Both the position numbers and the translations under genes were made by a program. The notes below the pieces were generated by a model, which was given only the letters and a program-made list of their open reading frames with translations, was not told where the DNA came from and searched no databases. Of a DNA stretch of 64,000 nucleotides, positions 10,424-20,292 are shown in pieces. The first letter of the stretch is position 1. Every line of letters starts with the position of its first letter. The stretch is from Bryobacterales bacterium (GTDB taxonomy: Bacteria; Acidobacteriota; Terriglobia; Bryobacterales; UBA6623), in assembly GCA_028819215.1 (NCBI GenBank), contig JAPPMG010000057.1, positions 1 to 64,000 of the forward strand, read 5' to 3'.

Positions 10424-11101
10424 TCACTCCGGCTTCTTGAATTCGATGAGGAACTCCCCCAAGTCTCCATCGTAACTCAATTCCAAGTGCTTGCGCTTGA
10501 TCTTGGCGGGCATCTCGAAATAAAGGTAGCCGGCGCCGGGATCGTCCTCAAGTTCGAGCGGCAGCTCGAGCGACTTCAGGCGCGCGGCCCCGGAGCTCTC
10601 CGCCGCAGAGCGTTGCTTGGCTGTGATCAGTTCCTCGGAAGACCGGCCGCCGCCGATTTGGTCCGCCGGTCCGCCCAATCGCCGGGGCCGTGACCCCGTG
10701 CCGGGCACCCCACCCCAGATCGGGCCGGAATCGTTTGCGAACAGATCGGGGGCGGACTCCTTCGTCTTGGCACTCAGATCCAGCACGGCGCTGCCGGCGA
10801 TGCGGTCCGGCGTCTGTGCCGGAGACGTTTCATTGTTGTTGCGCGCGCGCATCAGAAAATTGTCGCGCCGCAGAGAAATCTTGGACCCGTACAGCGGCCG
10901 CACGCGCACTTCGATCAGAATCACCTCTCCGTCGAAGCTATCGCCGGCGACGCGCTCGATCTCTGCAGCGTCCCTGACCAAACGGGCCTGGAATTCGGCA
11001 TCGGGGAGCTCGCGGATGTACCACTCCGGAAGCTTCGCCGCGGACAGACCGCAGACCAGCAGCGCCGCGGCTGCCGCGGTGCGCATCAGCACGCCAAGCA
11101 C
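10424..11101 (-). CDS. Secreted protein of unknown function
   Basis: Protein of 225 residues that I do not recognise. It starts with a signal peptide (MRTAAAAALLVCGLSAAKLPEW after a five-residue GTG-initiated extension). The middle region is Gly/Pro/Ser-rich and looks flexible (about residues 120-160), and the C-terminus looks like beta-strands (HLELSYDGDLGEFLIEFKK). No cysteine motif or catalytic signature is visible. It follows the ABC-F gene by 30 nt and precedes bamA. The GTG at 11101 lies 6 nt after a TAAGAT box; ATG 11086 is the alternative start. Confidence 0.65.
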   Translation of the reverse strand: MLGVLMRTAAAAALLVCGLSAAKLPEWYIRELPDAEFQARLVRDAAEIERVAGDSFDGEVILIEVRVRPLYGSKISLRRDNFLMRARNNNETSPAQTPDRIAGSAVLDLSAKTKESAPDLFANDSGPIWGGVPGTGSRPRRLGGPADQIGGGRSSEELITAKQRSAAESSGAARLKSLELPLELEDDPGAGYLYFEMPAKIKRKHLELSYDGDLGEFLIEFKKPE

Positions 11102-11107
11102 GGCCCA

Positions 11108-11113
11108 ATCTTA
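11108..11113 (-). promoter_or_regulatory. Candidate -10 box before the secreted unknown gene
   Basis: Minus-strand TAAGAT (four of six consensus positions) lies 6 nt before the GTG at 11101. This is the same spacing as other genes here that lack a ribosome-binding site. It falls in the 30-nt gap after the ABC-F gene, so it would be an internal promoter. Confidence 0.3.
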
Positions 11114-11131
11114 GCTCATCTCGCAGCGCGT

Positions 11132-13063
<1,932 letters not shown>

Positions 13064-13077
13064 TACTTCGAGTCTAG

Positions 13078-13695
13078 CTAGGGTTCTCCAGAGGCAGTCG
13101 CGACGCGCGCGACCGCGTCGGCGACCGAGCGCGCCGAACGGACCGGTGCTGCAGCCCCGTCCAGGAACAGGTCAGCGTAGGCCCTGGTCGGAAACACGTG
13201 GCGTTCATACATCGGAGCCGAGTGGCGTTCCCATTGCGCTCGCGCAAACGCCTCGGTGCGACCCCGACAGGCGACGTCACGCTCGATCTTGCGGCGCAGG
13301 CACTCCTCTTCCGCCGCATCGATAAACACCGCCAGATCCAGCATCTCGCGGACACGGCGGTCAAAGAGTGCGAACAGCCCCTCAACGATCAAGATATCGC
13401 TGGGGGCGAGCCGGGCAGGCTCCGGCATCCTAGTGTGGGTCTCGAAGTCGTAACGCGGGATCTTCACTGAAGCGCCGGAACGCAGCCGCGTCAGGTCGCT
13501 GACCAGCAGTTCCCAGTCCAGCGCCGCGGGGGCATCGAAATTCACCGCTTCGCGCTCGGCTACGCTCAGTTGGGAAAGATCGCGGTAGTAGGCATCGATG
13601 GCGAGCACGCCTGCCTGCGGCCAGAGGCGCGCCAGTTCGGCCGCCACGCGGGTCTTGCCCGACCCAGAGCGGCCAGCGATGCCGATGCAGTACAT
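13078..13695 (-). CDS. udk: Uridine kinase-family P-loop kinase
   Basis: P-loop kinase of 205 residues resembling uridine/cytidine kinase, which phosphorylates nucleosides in pyrimidine salvage. Visible motifs are the Walker A GIAGRSGSGKT at residues 5-15, the nucleoside-site DAYYRD, the FDAPAALDW motif matching the family's FDHPDAFD, and IVEGLFALFD. The lid and base-binding region includes RRKIERDVACRGRT. The sequence is complete and of normal size. It lies 14 nt before the ABC-F gene and 58 nt after sulfatase 1, on the same strand. A phosphoribulokinase-like relative with another substrate cannot be excluded. Confidence 0.87.
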   Translation of the reverse strand: MYCIGIAGRSGSGKTRVAAELARLWPQAGVLAIDAYYRDLSQLSVAEREAVNFDAPAALDWELLVSDLTRLRSGASVKIPRYDFETHTRMPEPARLAPSDILIVEGLFALFDRRVREMLDLAVFIDAAEEECLRRKIERDVACRGRTEAFARAQWERHSAPMYERHVFPTRAYADLFLDGAAAPVRSARSVADAVARVATASGEP

Positions 13696-13753
13696 TGCCG
13701 GACCGAGACCTGCTAGGTGAGTAGGGGCGGCGGCTCGCGACGGGAAACGGGTC

Positions 13754-15448
13754 TCAGCGGGGGTCCCACGAGCGCCACTCGATCACGCCGACGCGCTCGG
13801 CCCAATCGTCCCACATGCCGGCCAGCTCGGCCGCCTTGTCGGGGATGTCGGCTGCAAGATCGTTCAACTCGCTACGGTCTTGCTCCAGATCGTAGAGCTC
13901 CCAGCGGCCATCCTCGGGCCTGGACCACTTGGAGACGAGCTTCCACTTGCCGCTGCGCACGGCACGGTTGCCCTCGTGCTCCCAGAACAGCCCCTCGGGG
14001 TGGCCCCGGGCCGAATCTCCGGTGAAGACGGGTGCGAGGGAGTCCCCCTCCATCGGCTGGATCTGGTGACCGTTGTAGGTCTCTGGATACGTGGCTCCGG
14101 CCACGTCCACACAGGTTGTCATGATGTCGATCAAATGGCCCACGTGGTCAGTCCAGCCACCAGTCGACGTGATCCCGTCCGGCCAATGCGCAATCAAAGG
14201 CGACGAGATCCCGCCCTCGTGGACGTAGTGCTTGTAGTACCGGAACGGCGTGTTCGAGACGTTCGCCCAAGGGATGCCATAGCTCTGGTAGTTCTCCTCG
14301 GCTCCCGGCATGATGGCGGGGTCATTGCCAACCGCGACAGGCTCGCCGGCATAGGTCTCGGTGGGGATGTGGAGGGCCTGCCACGTGTCGCGCGCCTCTT
14401 CGGCGCAACCACCGTTGTCGGCCAAGAACAGGATCAGCGTGTTGTCCAGCACGCCGCGCTCCCTCAACGTGTCGACGACGTTGCCGATCGCCTCGTCCAT
14501 CAGCTCGACCTGCGCTGCATAGACCTCCATGCGGCGCGCTTGCCACTCCTTGTCCGGCGCCTGCTCCCACGGCAGCTGCGACGGGTCGCGGTCGCTCATG
14601 CCGGCGGTCTCGTCCAGCACTCCCATCTCGCGCATGCGCTGCAGGCGCTCCTCCCTTAGGGCGTCCCACCCCATGTCGTAACGCCCCTTGTACTTGGCGA
14701 TGGCCTCTTCCGGGGCGTGCAGGGGCCAGTGGGGAGAGGTGAAGGACATGTAGAGAAAGAACGGGGCATCCGCGTTTTCGTCGAGCGCCTCGCCAATGAA
14801 CTGCGAGGCGTTCTCGCCAATCGCGGTCGTGTAGTAGAAATCAGTGCCGGGATCCTCGGGGTCGTTGCCGCGCGTGAGCGAGACAGGGTCGTAAAACGAG
14901 CCCGCGCCGTGGATCGTGCCGAAGAACTTGTCGAATCCGCGCTGCATCGGCCAGTTTGAGCGGTCGACCTTCTCGCCCGCTCCCTCCGCTGGCGTGACGT
15001 GCCACTTGCCGCTCATCAAAGTCGTGTAGCCTGCCGACTTCATGACCTCGGCGAATGTGACGCAACTCTTGTTTAGATTGCCCATGTAGGAAGGGATCGG
15101 CTCGCCATCCTTGCGGAACTCGCTCATCATGTGCCCGACGCCTGCTTGATGCGGATATAGCCCTGTCACCAGCGACGCCCGCGTGGGACAGCAGCGGGCG
15201 TAGTTGTAGAACGATCGGAAGCGCAAGCCGCTCCCGGCCAGGCTGTCAAGCACCGGTGTGTTGATCTCGCCGCCGTAGCAGCCGATGTCGGAGAACCCCA
15301 TGTCGTCAGCCATCGTGACGATGATGTTGGGCCGCTTGGCTGCACCCTCGCTCTGACTGCCGCCGGAGCAGGCCCAAGGCAGGGCCGAGGCCGCTGCGCC
15401 CATGCGCAAGAGGTCGCGGCGACTGAACGAAGAACCGGATTGATTCAT
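13754..15448 (-). CDS. Tat-exported sulfatase (family S1)
   Basis: Sulfatase of 564 residues that should hydrolyse sulfate esters outside the cytoplasm. It starts with a twin-arginine signal (SFSRRDLLRMGAAAS), so it is probably exported folded. The metal-binding pair is D48-D49 (MADDMG). The modification motif is CCPTR with C86 as the predicted formylglycine. Further active-site signatures are SGKWHVT and LFLADNGG. The ATG at 15448 was preferred over ATGs at 15457 and 15460 because it lies 7 nt after a TATGAT box and gives a normal Tat n-region. The DUF1080 gene lies 206 nt upstream on the same strand. The natural substrate cannot be read from the sequence. Confidence 0.93.
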   Translation of the reverse strand: MNQSGSSFSRRDLLRMGAAASALPWACSGGSQSEGAAKRPNIIVTMADDMGFSDIGCYGGEINTPVLDSLAGSGLRFRSFYNYARCCPTRASLVTGLYPHQAGVGHMMSEFRKDGEPIPSYMGNLNKSCVTFAEVMKSAGYTTLMSGKWHVTPAEGAGEKVDRSNWPMQRGFDKFFGTIHGAGSFYDPVSLTRGNDPEDPGTDFYYTTAIGENASQFIGEALDENADAPFFLYMSFTSPHWPLHAPEEAIAKYKGRYDMGWDALREERLQRMREMGVLDETAGMSDRDPSQLPWEQAPDKEWQARRMEVYAAQVELMDEAIGNVVDTLRERGVLDNTLILFLADNGGCAEEARDTWQALHIPTETYAGEPVAVGNDPAIMPGAEENYQSYGIPWANVSNTPFRYYKHYVHEGGISSPLIAHWPDGITSTGGWTDHVGHLIDIMTTCVDVAGATYPETYNGHQIQPMEGDSLAPVFTGDSARGHPEGLFWEHEGNRAVRSGKWKLVSKWSRPEDGRWELYDLEQDRSELNDLAADIPDKAAELAGMWDDWAERVGVIEWRSWDPR

Positions 15449-15455
15449 ACGGCAC

Positions 15456-15461
15456 ATCATA
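15456..15461 (-). promoter_or_regulatory. Candidate -10 box directly before sulfatase 1
   Basis: Minus-strand TATGAT matches the -10 consensus at five of six positions and lies 7 nt before the ATG at 15448, with no Shine-Dalgarno in between. The short gap to the DUF1080 gene (15462-15654) contains no other feature that I can identify. Confidence 0.5.
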
Positions 15462-15654
15462 CCGCCCGGCCGGGCTAGAGATCCCTGCCAAGCGCCAGGC
15501 CACCCTCGCCTGCCGAGGCTGACTCCGGTAGGGCCACCAGCCGCCGCCTAGCGTCCACTGGCAACACGCCTCGTCGCCGCGACAGCCTGATCGCACTGGT
15601 TGGAGGCGAGGTGTCCCGCTCGACCGAGAGATCCGTTCCGCGCTCGCCCGAGAC

Positions 15655-16458
15655 CTACGGCCCGCGGGACCGCATGGGCCACACCTTGATGTCGCGAAAA
15701 TACAGCTCTGAACCCTCAGATTGGAACAGAATCTTGCCGTTCGCCAAGCTGGCGTCTTGACCCTCCATGACGAGCACGCCGTTAACCCAGTACTTGACGC
15801 GATCACCTTCGGCGACCATCTCCAGGAGGTTCCACTCGCCGTGAGGCTTCTCGACCTCGTTGTTCGGATCTCGAAAGCCGGCCGGTTCCCGGTAGTGCTT
15901 CGGCCAGCCATCGACGCGGCCTAAGTCGGTCTTGTGGAACCGATCGATCTGGATGCCGAGTTTGCCGCCCTTTCTGACGCCGTTCACGGTTAACTGGGCG
16001 CCGCCGAGCAGGATGACGTCGCCAGTGCCGCCTTCCATGATCTGGAACTCTAGGGCCTCCGGCCAGATCGTGCCGTTCGACTTCGCGGCTTGGGCGCGGC
16101 GCTCGAGGTCGATGGCGCGATAGAGAATGCCGCTGTCCCGGGCCTTGTTCTTGCGGCGACCGTGCGTCGCATCGCCCCATTTGAACTCGACATGCAAGAC
16201 GAAGTCGCCGAATTCGTCCTTGGTGACGAAGTACCCGTAGGGCATTCCCTCGACACGAATCATGCCGTCGACCACTCGGAAGACCCCGTGGGGGTCGTGG
16301 TTGAAGCCCTGGCCGAACACGAAGGTGTCGAAATTCTCCATGCTGGTGCCGGCAAACAGTTGGATCGGCTCGCCCGGCGGCCGAACGTCCGCAGCGCCGA
16401 GCGGGGTCGTGAAAGCAAGGAAAACCAGCACCTTTCGATTCAATTCCCGGTAAGTCAT
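15655..16458 (-). CDS. Secreted DUF1080 protein (3-keto-disaccharide hydrolase family)
   Basis: Secreted protein of 267 residues. A signal peptide (about residues 1-22, ending LGAADV) is followed by a concanavalin-like DUF1080 domain. Typical motifs are LFAGTSMENFDTFV near the start, FVLHVEFKWGD, NSGI-like DSGILYRA, EFQIMEGGTGD, WNLLEMVAEGDRVKYWVNG and ILFQSEGSELYFRDIKV at the end. The domain is common in Planctomycetota and Acidobacteriota beside sulfatases and sugar dehydrogenases; some members cleave 3-keto-glycosides. The ATG at 16458 was chosen because AGGAGTGG lies about 8 nt upstream and it starts the signal peptide. Longer frames upstream look non-coding. Confidence 0.9.
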   Translation of the reverse strand: MTYRELNRKVLVFLAFTTPLGAADVRPPGEPIQLFAGTSMENFDTFVFGQGFNHDPHGVFRVVDGMIRVEGMPYGYFVTKDEFGDFVLHVEFKWGDATHGRRKNKARDSGILYRAIDLERRAQAAKSNGTIWPEALEFQIMEGGTGDVILLGGAQLTVNGVRKGGKLGIQIDRFHKTDLGRVDGWPKHYREPAGFRDPNNEVEKPHGEWNLLEMVAEGDRVKYWVNGVLVMEGQDASLANGKILFQSEGSELYFRDIKVWPMRSRGP

Positions 16459-16744
16459 GGTCGCCACTCCTGATTTCCACCGACCGCAAGGCAGCGTAGC
16501 GCTCACACGATGGTTGCGCTCAGTATTGTACGTTTCAGCGGCCTGTGCTGCGAACGAGGCATCTAGCTGTCTGACCATCCATGGCTCGGTGTAGTCGCAT
16601 CGCAACAACAGACACGCAGGCCGCCAGCCAAACGGCAGACATTCGCCTCCAAGCGTGCGAAGCGGCCTTGCGCTGGACTCTGGGGAAGCCGAGAACCCTA
16701 GCGTCTATCGGTCCCAGAAAGCCGACACAGAGCCGCGAATGACT

Positions 16745-16773
16745 TTGACTGCCCCTGGCCGTCCGGGTATGAT
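16745..16773 (+). promoter_or_regulatory. Strong sigma-70-type promoter for the DUF1761 gene
   Basis: TTGACT at 16745-16750 and TATGAT at 16768-16773 each match consensus at five of six positions and are 17 nt apart, the optimal spacing. This is the best complete promoter in the window. Transcription should start near 16780, giving a 5' leader of about 70 nt. Confidence 0.7.
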
Positions 16774-16779
16774 GCTTGC

Positions 16780-16801
16780 GGCGCCTTTTCGGAAAGGGGC
16801 C
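16780..16801 (+). other. Hairpin at the predicted 5' end of the DUF1761 mRNA
   Basis: CCTTT-TCGG-AAAGG is a perfect five-pair stem with a four-base loop, extended by flanking GGC/GCC pairs with small mismatches. It starts at the predicted transcription start, so it may protect the mRNA 5' end. It has no U-tract and lies after, not before, the promoter, so a terminator is less likely. Confidence 0.4.
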
Positions 16802-16849
16802 TAGTGTCGGCCAACTAAAGGTATCGGCTATAAGCGCCAAGGAGAGACT

Positions 16850-17254
16850 ATGACCATCGCGGGCATCAATCTTGTAGGCGTCCTCTTGGGCGCCATTGCC
16901 GGGTTCGCATTCGGCGCCATCTACTACACACTGCTCAGCAAGCACTGGCTGGATGCCGTTGGCAAGTCCGAAGAGGACGTCAAGGGTCGATCGGCGGGTC
17001 CGTTCATCACCAGCTTCGTGTCGCTATTGGTGCTGGGTTCCGTGCTGGCTTGGCACTTCGATCAGCAGGGATCGGAGGGCATGAGCTCGCTCGACGCCAT
17101 CGGGCCGGCCGTTATCCTCTGGCTCGGCTTCATCGTGACCTCCATGGCCACCAACAACGCCTTCCAAGGAGCCAAGGTGAAGCTGACAGTCCTCGATTCG
17201 GCACACTGGCTCGGGGTCTTGGTAGTTCAAGCGCTTATCATCGTCCGCTTCTAG
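16850..17254 (+). CDS. DUF1761 membrane protein
   Basis: Membrane protein of 134 residues with four predicted helices (about 5-25, 48-66, 79-99 and 115-132). The N-terminal GVLLGAIAGFAFGAIYYTLLSKHWL and the later LGFIVTSMATNNAFQG are typical of the DUF1761 family. The family has no established function. A clear ribosome-binding site, AAGGAGAG, lies 4 nt before the ATG, and a near-consensus promoter with a leader hairpin is upstream, so it is likely well expressed as a single gene. Confidence 0.88.
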   Translation: MTIAGINLVGVLLGAIAGFAFGAIYYTLLSKHWLDAVGKSEEDVKGRSAGPFITSFVSLLVLGSVLAWHFDQQGSEGMSSLDAIGPAVILWLGFIVTSMATNNAFQGAKVKLTVLDSAHWLGVLVVQALIIVRF

Positions 17255-17596
17255 TCGATCCAGCATGAGCGTCATGCCGGCCTCCCACCCTCCGTGACGC
17301 GAGCAGTGCGCTGATCAGCTTCCCGTTGCAACGTTACGGAAGCCCGCGGGTCCGGGGAGCGGCAGTGACCCGCCGCGGAGCCACGCCCGCCTCTTGCAGG
17401 CGAGAGCCGACTACGCCGACCGGGAACTGCCTTTGACTTGTCAGAGTTGTCGTATCGAGGTCGGGCACAAGGGTCCGCTGCCGTCATTCGAACCAAGCGA
17501 CGCTCGCCGGACCCCGCCAGCCCTGGCAGCGCGGATTCGGTGGACGACGCTTGAAGAGGACTTGCGTGATGAACGGTATTACCGCACGCTCAATTG
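17255..17596. other. Region upstream of higBA, no confident gene
   Basis: This stretch of 342 nt holds no gene I can support. It contains an imperfect dyad around 17350-17390 (GGGTC paired with GACCC in GC-rich arms). A 67-codon TTG-initiated frame (17394-17597) contains one CxxC pair and ends in a TGA that overlaps the higB ATG as TTGATG. It may be a small coupled gene, a degraded fragment or chance. The higBA promoter should lie here but I cannot fix it. Confidence 0.4.
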
Positions 17597-17887
17597 ATGG
17601 TCATTCGTTCGGTTCGCCACCGGGGATTGCGCGGGCTCTTGGAGAACGATGATCCTCGGATCTTGAGGTCGGGCCTAGTTCCCCGCGTGCGCAGAATCCT
17701 GACGGTGCCAATTCTGGCAGAGGACATCGAGAGCTTCACAGAAAACGCGCCTCGCGGCTGGCGGTTCCACCGTCTCAGCGGTGGCCGAAAGCACGAATGG
17801 AGCGTGTGGGTCTCTGGAAATTGGCGAACTACGTTTGCAGAAGCGGACGGTCAAATCGACCGCTTGAACTTGGAGGACTACCACTGA
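17597..17887 (+). CDS. higB: HigB-like RelE-family toxin
   Basis: Toxin of 96 residues of the RelE/HigB plasmid-maintenance killer family, expected to cleave mRNA on the ribosome. The opening IRSVRHRGLRGLLENDDPR, the middle RVRRILTVP and the C-terminal GRKHEWSVWVSGNWRTTF followed by DRLNLEDYH are typical of HigB; the last part carries the RelE-fold core and catalytic residues. The ATG at 17597 was preferred to the TTG at 17594. The gene precedes its antitoxin with a 1-nt overlap, the reversed order typical of higBA. No ribosome-binding site is visible. Confidence 0.9.
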   Translation: MVIRSVRHRGLRGLLENDDPRILRSGLVPRVRRILTVPILAEDIESFTENAPRGWRFHRLSGGRKHEWSVWVSGNWRTTFAEADGQIDRLNLEDYH

Positions 17888-18198
17888 TGGCTACCAGCGG
17901 CATCATCGTCAACATGACGCCTTCGCATCCGGGTGACTTCATCCGTGCGGAGGTGATCGATGCATTGGGCCTGAACGTAACGAGGGCAGCCCAGATCCTC
18001 GGGGTCCGCCGGGCGACACTCTCGGCCCTGCTGAACGGCAAGGCGGCCCTGTCGGCAGAGATGGCTCTACGCATCGAGAAGGCCTTCGACGTGAATATGG
18101 ACATGCTGCTGAAGATGCAGGCTTGGCACGATGCCTCGCAGATGCGTGCTCGGGCAAGTGAGATTGACGTCCAGCGCTACCAGCCCCACCCGGCCTGA
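17887..18198 (+). CDS. higA: HigA-like XRE-family antitoxin
   Basis: Antitoxin of 103 residues with an XRE helix-turn-helix: residues 30-66 include LNVTRAAQILGVRRATLSALLNGKAALS. The PSHPGDFIRAEVIDALG opening and MALRIEKAFDVNMDMLLKMQAWHD are hallmarks of HigA/VapI. It should neutralise HigB and repress its own operon. The ATG at 17887 overlaps the higB stop (TGATG), suggesting translational coupling. Both genes appear intact. They have no mobile-element context within the window, so a role in plasmid or island stability is not supported by the sequence. Confidence 0.93.
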   Translation: MATSGIIVNMTPSHPGDFIRAEVIDALGLNVTRAAQILGVRRATLSALLNGKAALSAEMALRIEKAFDVNMDMLLKMQAWHDASQMRARASEIDVQRYQPHPA

Positions 18199-18241
18199 TC
18201 AAGAGGCCAGACGTCGCGAAATATGAGACCACAAAGAGGGC

Positions 18242-18298
18242 AGGCAATTGCCTTCAGTCAAGTGTGCTCGTCAGTCGGTGAGCTCACTTCGATTGCCT
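18242..18298. promoter_or_regulatory. Palindromic operator candidate upstream of the dehydrogenase-isomerase operon
   Basis: A perfect 12-nt palindrome, AGGCAATTGCCT, lies at 18242-18253 and its half-site ATTGCCT recurs at 18292-18298. Both are within 145 nt upstream of the dehydrogenase start. The arrangement resembles a primary operator with an auxiliary half-site. No regulator gene is adjacent, apart from HigA. Confidence 0.35.
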
Positions 18299-18383
18299 GA
18301 TTTTGGCGGCCAGTGCTAATCTGGGCGATCATGTGTCCCGACTCCCCGCGCAAGGGCGGGGTTGCAGCGCGACCGACCCTGTG

Positions 18384-19412
18384 ATGCGAGCGATTCGCCT
18401 GGAACAGCCCCGCCGTCTCGAATACGTTGAGATCGACGAGCCCGCATCGCCCGGCCCGGGCATGGTCTTGGTCCAGACCCACCGGATGGGCATCTGCGGC
18501 ACGGACTACAGCGGGTACTTGGGGAAGATGCCGTTCTTCCGCTATCCCCGCGTGCCCGGGCACGAACTCGGAGTTACTGTGCTCGAGGTCGGCACGGGAG
18601 TGACCAATGTCGCTGCCGGCGACCGATGCAGCGTCGAGCCCTACATGAACTGCGGAGCGTGCTACGCCTGCCGCAGCGGAAGCCCCAACTGTTGCGAGAG
18701 CCTGGAAGTGATCGGAGTGATGATCGACGGGGGGCTCTGCGACCGCTTTCTGATCCGCGCCGAGAAGCTACACGTGTCTCGCAAGCTCTCATTTGAACAG
18801 CTCGCACTCGTGGAGACGCTTGGCATCGGCTGCCATGCGACAGACCGGGGCGCTCCGGTTCTCGGCAGTCAGGTCCTGATCATCGGCGCTGGCCCAATCG
18901 GACTGGCCACGCTGGAGTTCACACGCCTGACAGGCGCGGAGATTACGGTCATGGACCGGGTGGCATCGCGCTTGGAGTTCTGCCGCCGCCAATATGGCGT
19001 TCGGAACACAATCGTGTTCGAGGACAGCGAAACCGCCGTCGAGCAAGCGCGAGACATGACTGGAGGGGACCTGTACCCGCTCGTCACTGACGCCACCGGC
19101 AGCCCCGGCTCGATGAGCGGAGCACTGGCCTTCGTGGCACACACCGGCACCCTGGTCTATGTCGGCATCACTACCGAGAACGTAGTGTTTCCTCACCCTG
19201 CCCTGCACCGGCCGGAGATGACCATCAAGGGCTCTCGCAACGCCCTGCCCCGAGACTTCGGGCGCATCATCGGCCTGATCGAAGACGGCACGATCGACAC
19301 GCGACCTTGGATCACGCACCGCACGCCATTCGAGCAAGTTGTGGCGGACTTCGAAGGCTACACACGGCCGGAGTCCGGGGTGATCAAAGCGATCATCGAG
19401 GTCAACGACTGA
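18384..19412 (+). CDS. Zinc-dependent medium-chain dehydrogenase
   Basis: Medium-chain alcohol/polyol dehydrogenase of 342 residues using NAD(P). The catalytic zinc region has GICGTDYSGYLG and PRVPGHELG. The structural zinc loop has CGACYACRSGSPNCC. The Rossmann motif is IIGAGPIGLATLEF. The sorbitol/threonine/galactitol dehydrogenase branch is most similar in layout, but the substrate cannot be assigned. The ATG at 18384 gives the normal family start; upstream frame residues look non-coding. It is followed after 2 nt by a sugar-phosphate-isomerase-like gene, so the two probably act in one sugar or polyol pathway. Confidence 0.92.
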   Translation: MRAIRLEQPRRLEYVEIDEPASPGPGMVLVQTHRMGICGTDYSGYLGKMPFFRYPRVPGHELGVTVLEVGTGVTNVAAGDRCSVEPYMNCGACYACRSGSPNCCESLEVIGVMIDGGLCDRFLIRAEKLHVSRKLSFEQLALVETLGIGCHATDRGAPVLGSQVLIIGAGPIGLATLEFTRLTGAEITVMDRVASRLEFCRRQYGVRNTIVFEDSETAVEQARDMTGGDLYPLVTDATGSPGSMSGALAFVAHTGTLVYVGITTENVVFPHPALHRPEMTIKGSRNALPRDFGRIIGLIEDGTIDTRPWITHRTPFEQVVADFEGYTRPESGVIKAIIEVND

Positions 19413-19414
19413 CC

Positions 19415-20233
19415 ATGGTTCTGTCAGCGGTCACGGTCTGCCTCGTTCCCGAAGCAAGCGCGGGGCCGTTTGTCTTCCACGATGACCTCTCCGCAGCGTG
19501 CCGACAAGCCGCCGCGCTCGGATTCGACGGCATCGAAATCTTCGCCCCCGCCGGGAATCACGTGGACCGAACAGAATTGCGCGCCTTGCTCAGGCTGCAC
19601 GACTTGCGGCTGGCTGCCGTGGGAACCGGTGCCGGGATGATCGTACACGGGCACAGCCTATGTGACTCGGACACGTGCGCGCGACAGCAGGCCCGCGAGT
19701 TTGTGAAGGAGATCGTCGACTTTGGAGCCGAGTTCGACGCGCCTGCGATTATCGGCTCAATGCAGGGACGAGCGGGCAATGCCCAAAGCCGCGAGGACGC
19801 GCTGGCGCGCTTGGCCGAGTCGCTGGGCCTTCTCGCAGACTATGCCGGGGGGCTCGGTCAAGGGCTGCTGTTCGAACCGCTGAACCGCTACGAGACAGAC
19901 TTGGTGCGAACGGTGACGGAGGGGACGGCCCTGCTATCCGCCGTAGGAGCTGGCAATCTCCAATTGCTCGCAGACCTCTTTCACATGAATATCGAGGAAG
20001 CGGACATCGGCGAGGCCATTCGATCCGCAGGGGACAGCATCGGACATGTTCATTTCGTCGATTCGAATCGCCGCGCTGCGGGATTCGGACACATGTTGCA
20101 TGGCCCGGCGGCACGGGAACTCATCGCGGCCGGCTTTCAGGGCTACGCATCGGCGGAGGCGTTTCCGCTGCCGGACTCGCAGGCCGCAGCCGAGATGACG
20201 ATCCAGTCGTTTCGCAAATGCTTCCCCCGCTGA
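19415..20233 (+). CDS. TIM-barrel sugar isomerase/epimerase (AP endonuclease 2 family)
   Basis: Cytoplasmic TIM-barrel protein of 272 residues of the sugar-phosphate isomerase/epimerase (IolE/Hyi-like) superfamily. Typical motifs are ALGFDGIEIF early, LLFEPLNRYETDLVRTV (metal-binding Glu), LLADLFHMNIEE (Asp and His ligands), IGHVHFVDSNRRAAGFG and GYASAEAF with the late Glu. The pattern N-R-Y-E-T and D-x-x-H-M-N resembles D-tagatose 3-epimerase and hydroxypyruvate isomerase relatives. It begins 2 nt after the dehydrogenase stop, and the pair likely converts a keto-sugar. Substrate is undetermined. Confidence 0.9.
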   Translation: MVLSAVTVCLVPEASAGPFVFHDDLSAACRQAAALGFDGIEIFAPAGNHVDRTELRALLRLHDLRLAAVGTGAGMIVHGHSLCDSDTCARQQAREFVKEIVDFGAEFDAPAIIGSMQGRAGNAQSREDALARLAESLGLLADYAGGLGQGLLFEPLNRYETDLVRTVTEGTALLSAVGAGNLQLLADLFHMNIEEADIGEAIRSAGDSIGHVHFVDSNRRAAGFGHMLHGPAARELIAAGFQGYASAEAFPLPDSQAAAEMTIQSFRKCFPR

Positions 20234-20292
20234 GCCGATTCGACCGGCAGCGGCAGATTGGCAGGCCGCACGGAATCCCCGCAGTCGGCTTC

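Larger units (their letters stand above)
16459..16849. other. Intergenic region with two divergent promoters
   Basis: No credible gene in these 391 nt. The left end carries a minus-strand promoter for the DUF1080 gene: -35-like TTCGCA at 16554-16549, an 18-nt spacer and TACAAT at 16530-16525. The right end carries the plus-strand promoter and leader hairpin of the DUF1761 gene, described separately. A long minus-strand reading frame that covers the region lacks family features and crosses both promoters. Confidence 0.6.

Noticed and set aside
16535..16945. 136-codon frame on the - strand upstream of DUF1761
   Set aside because: It runs across both promoters and into the DUF1761 gene, and has no recognisable domain.
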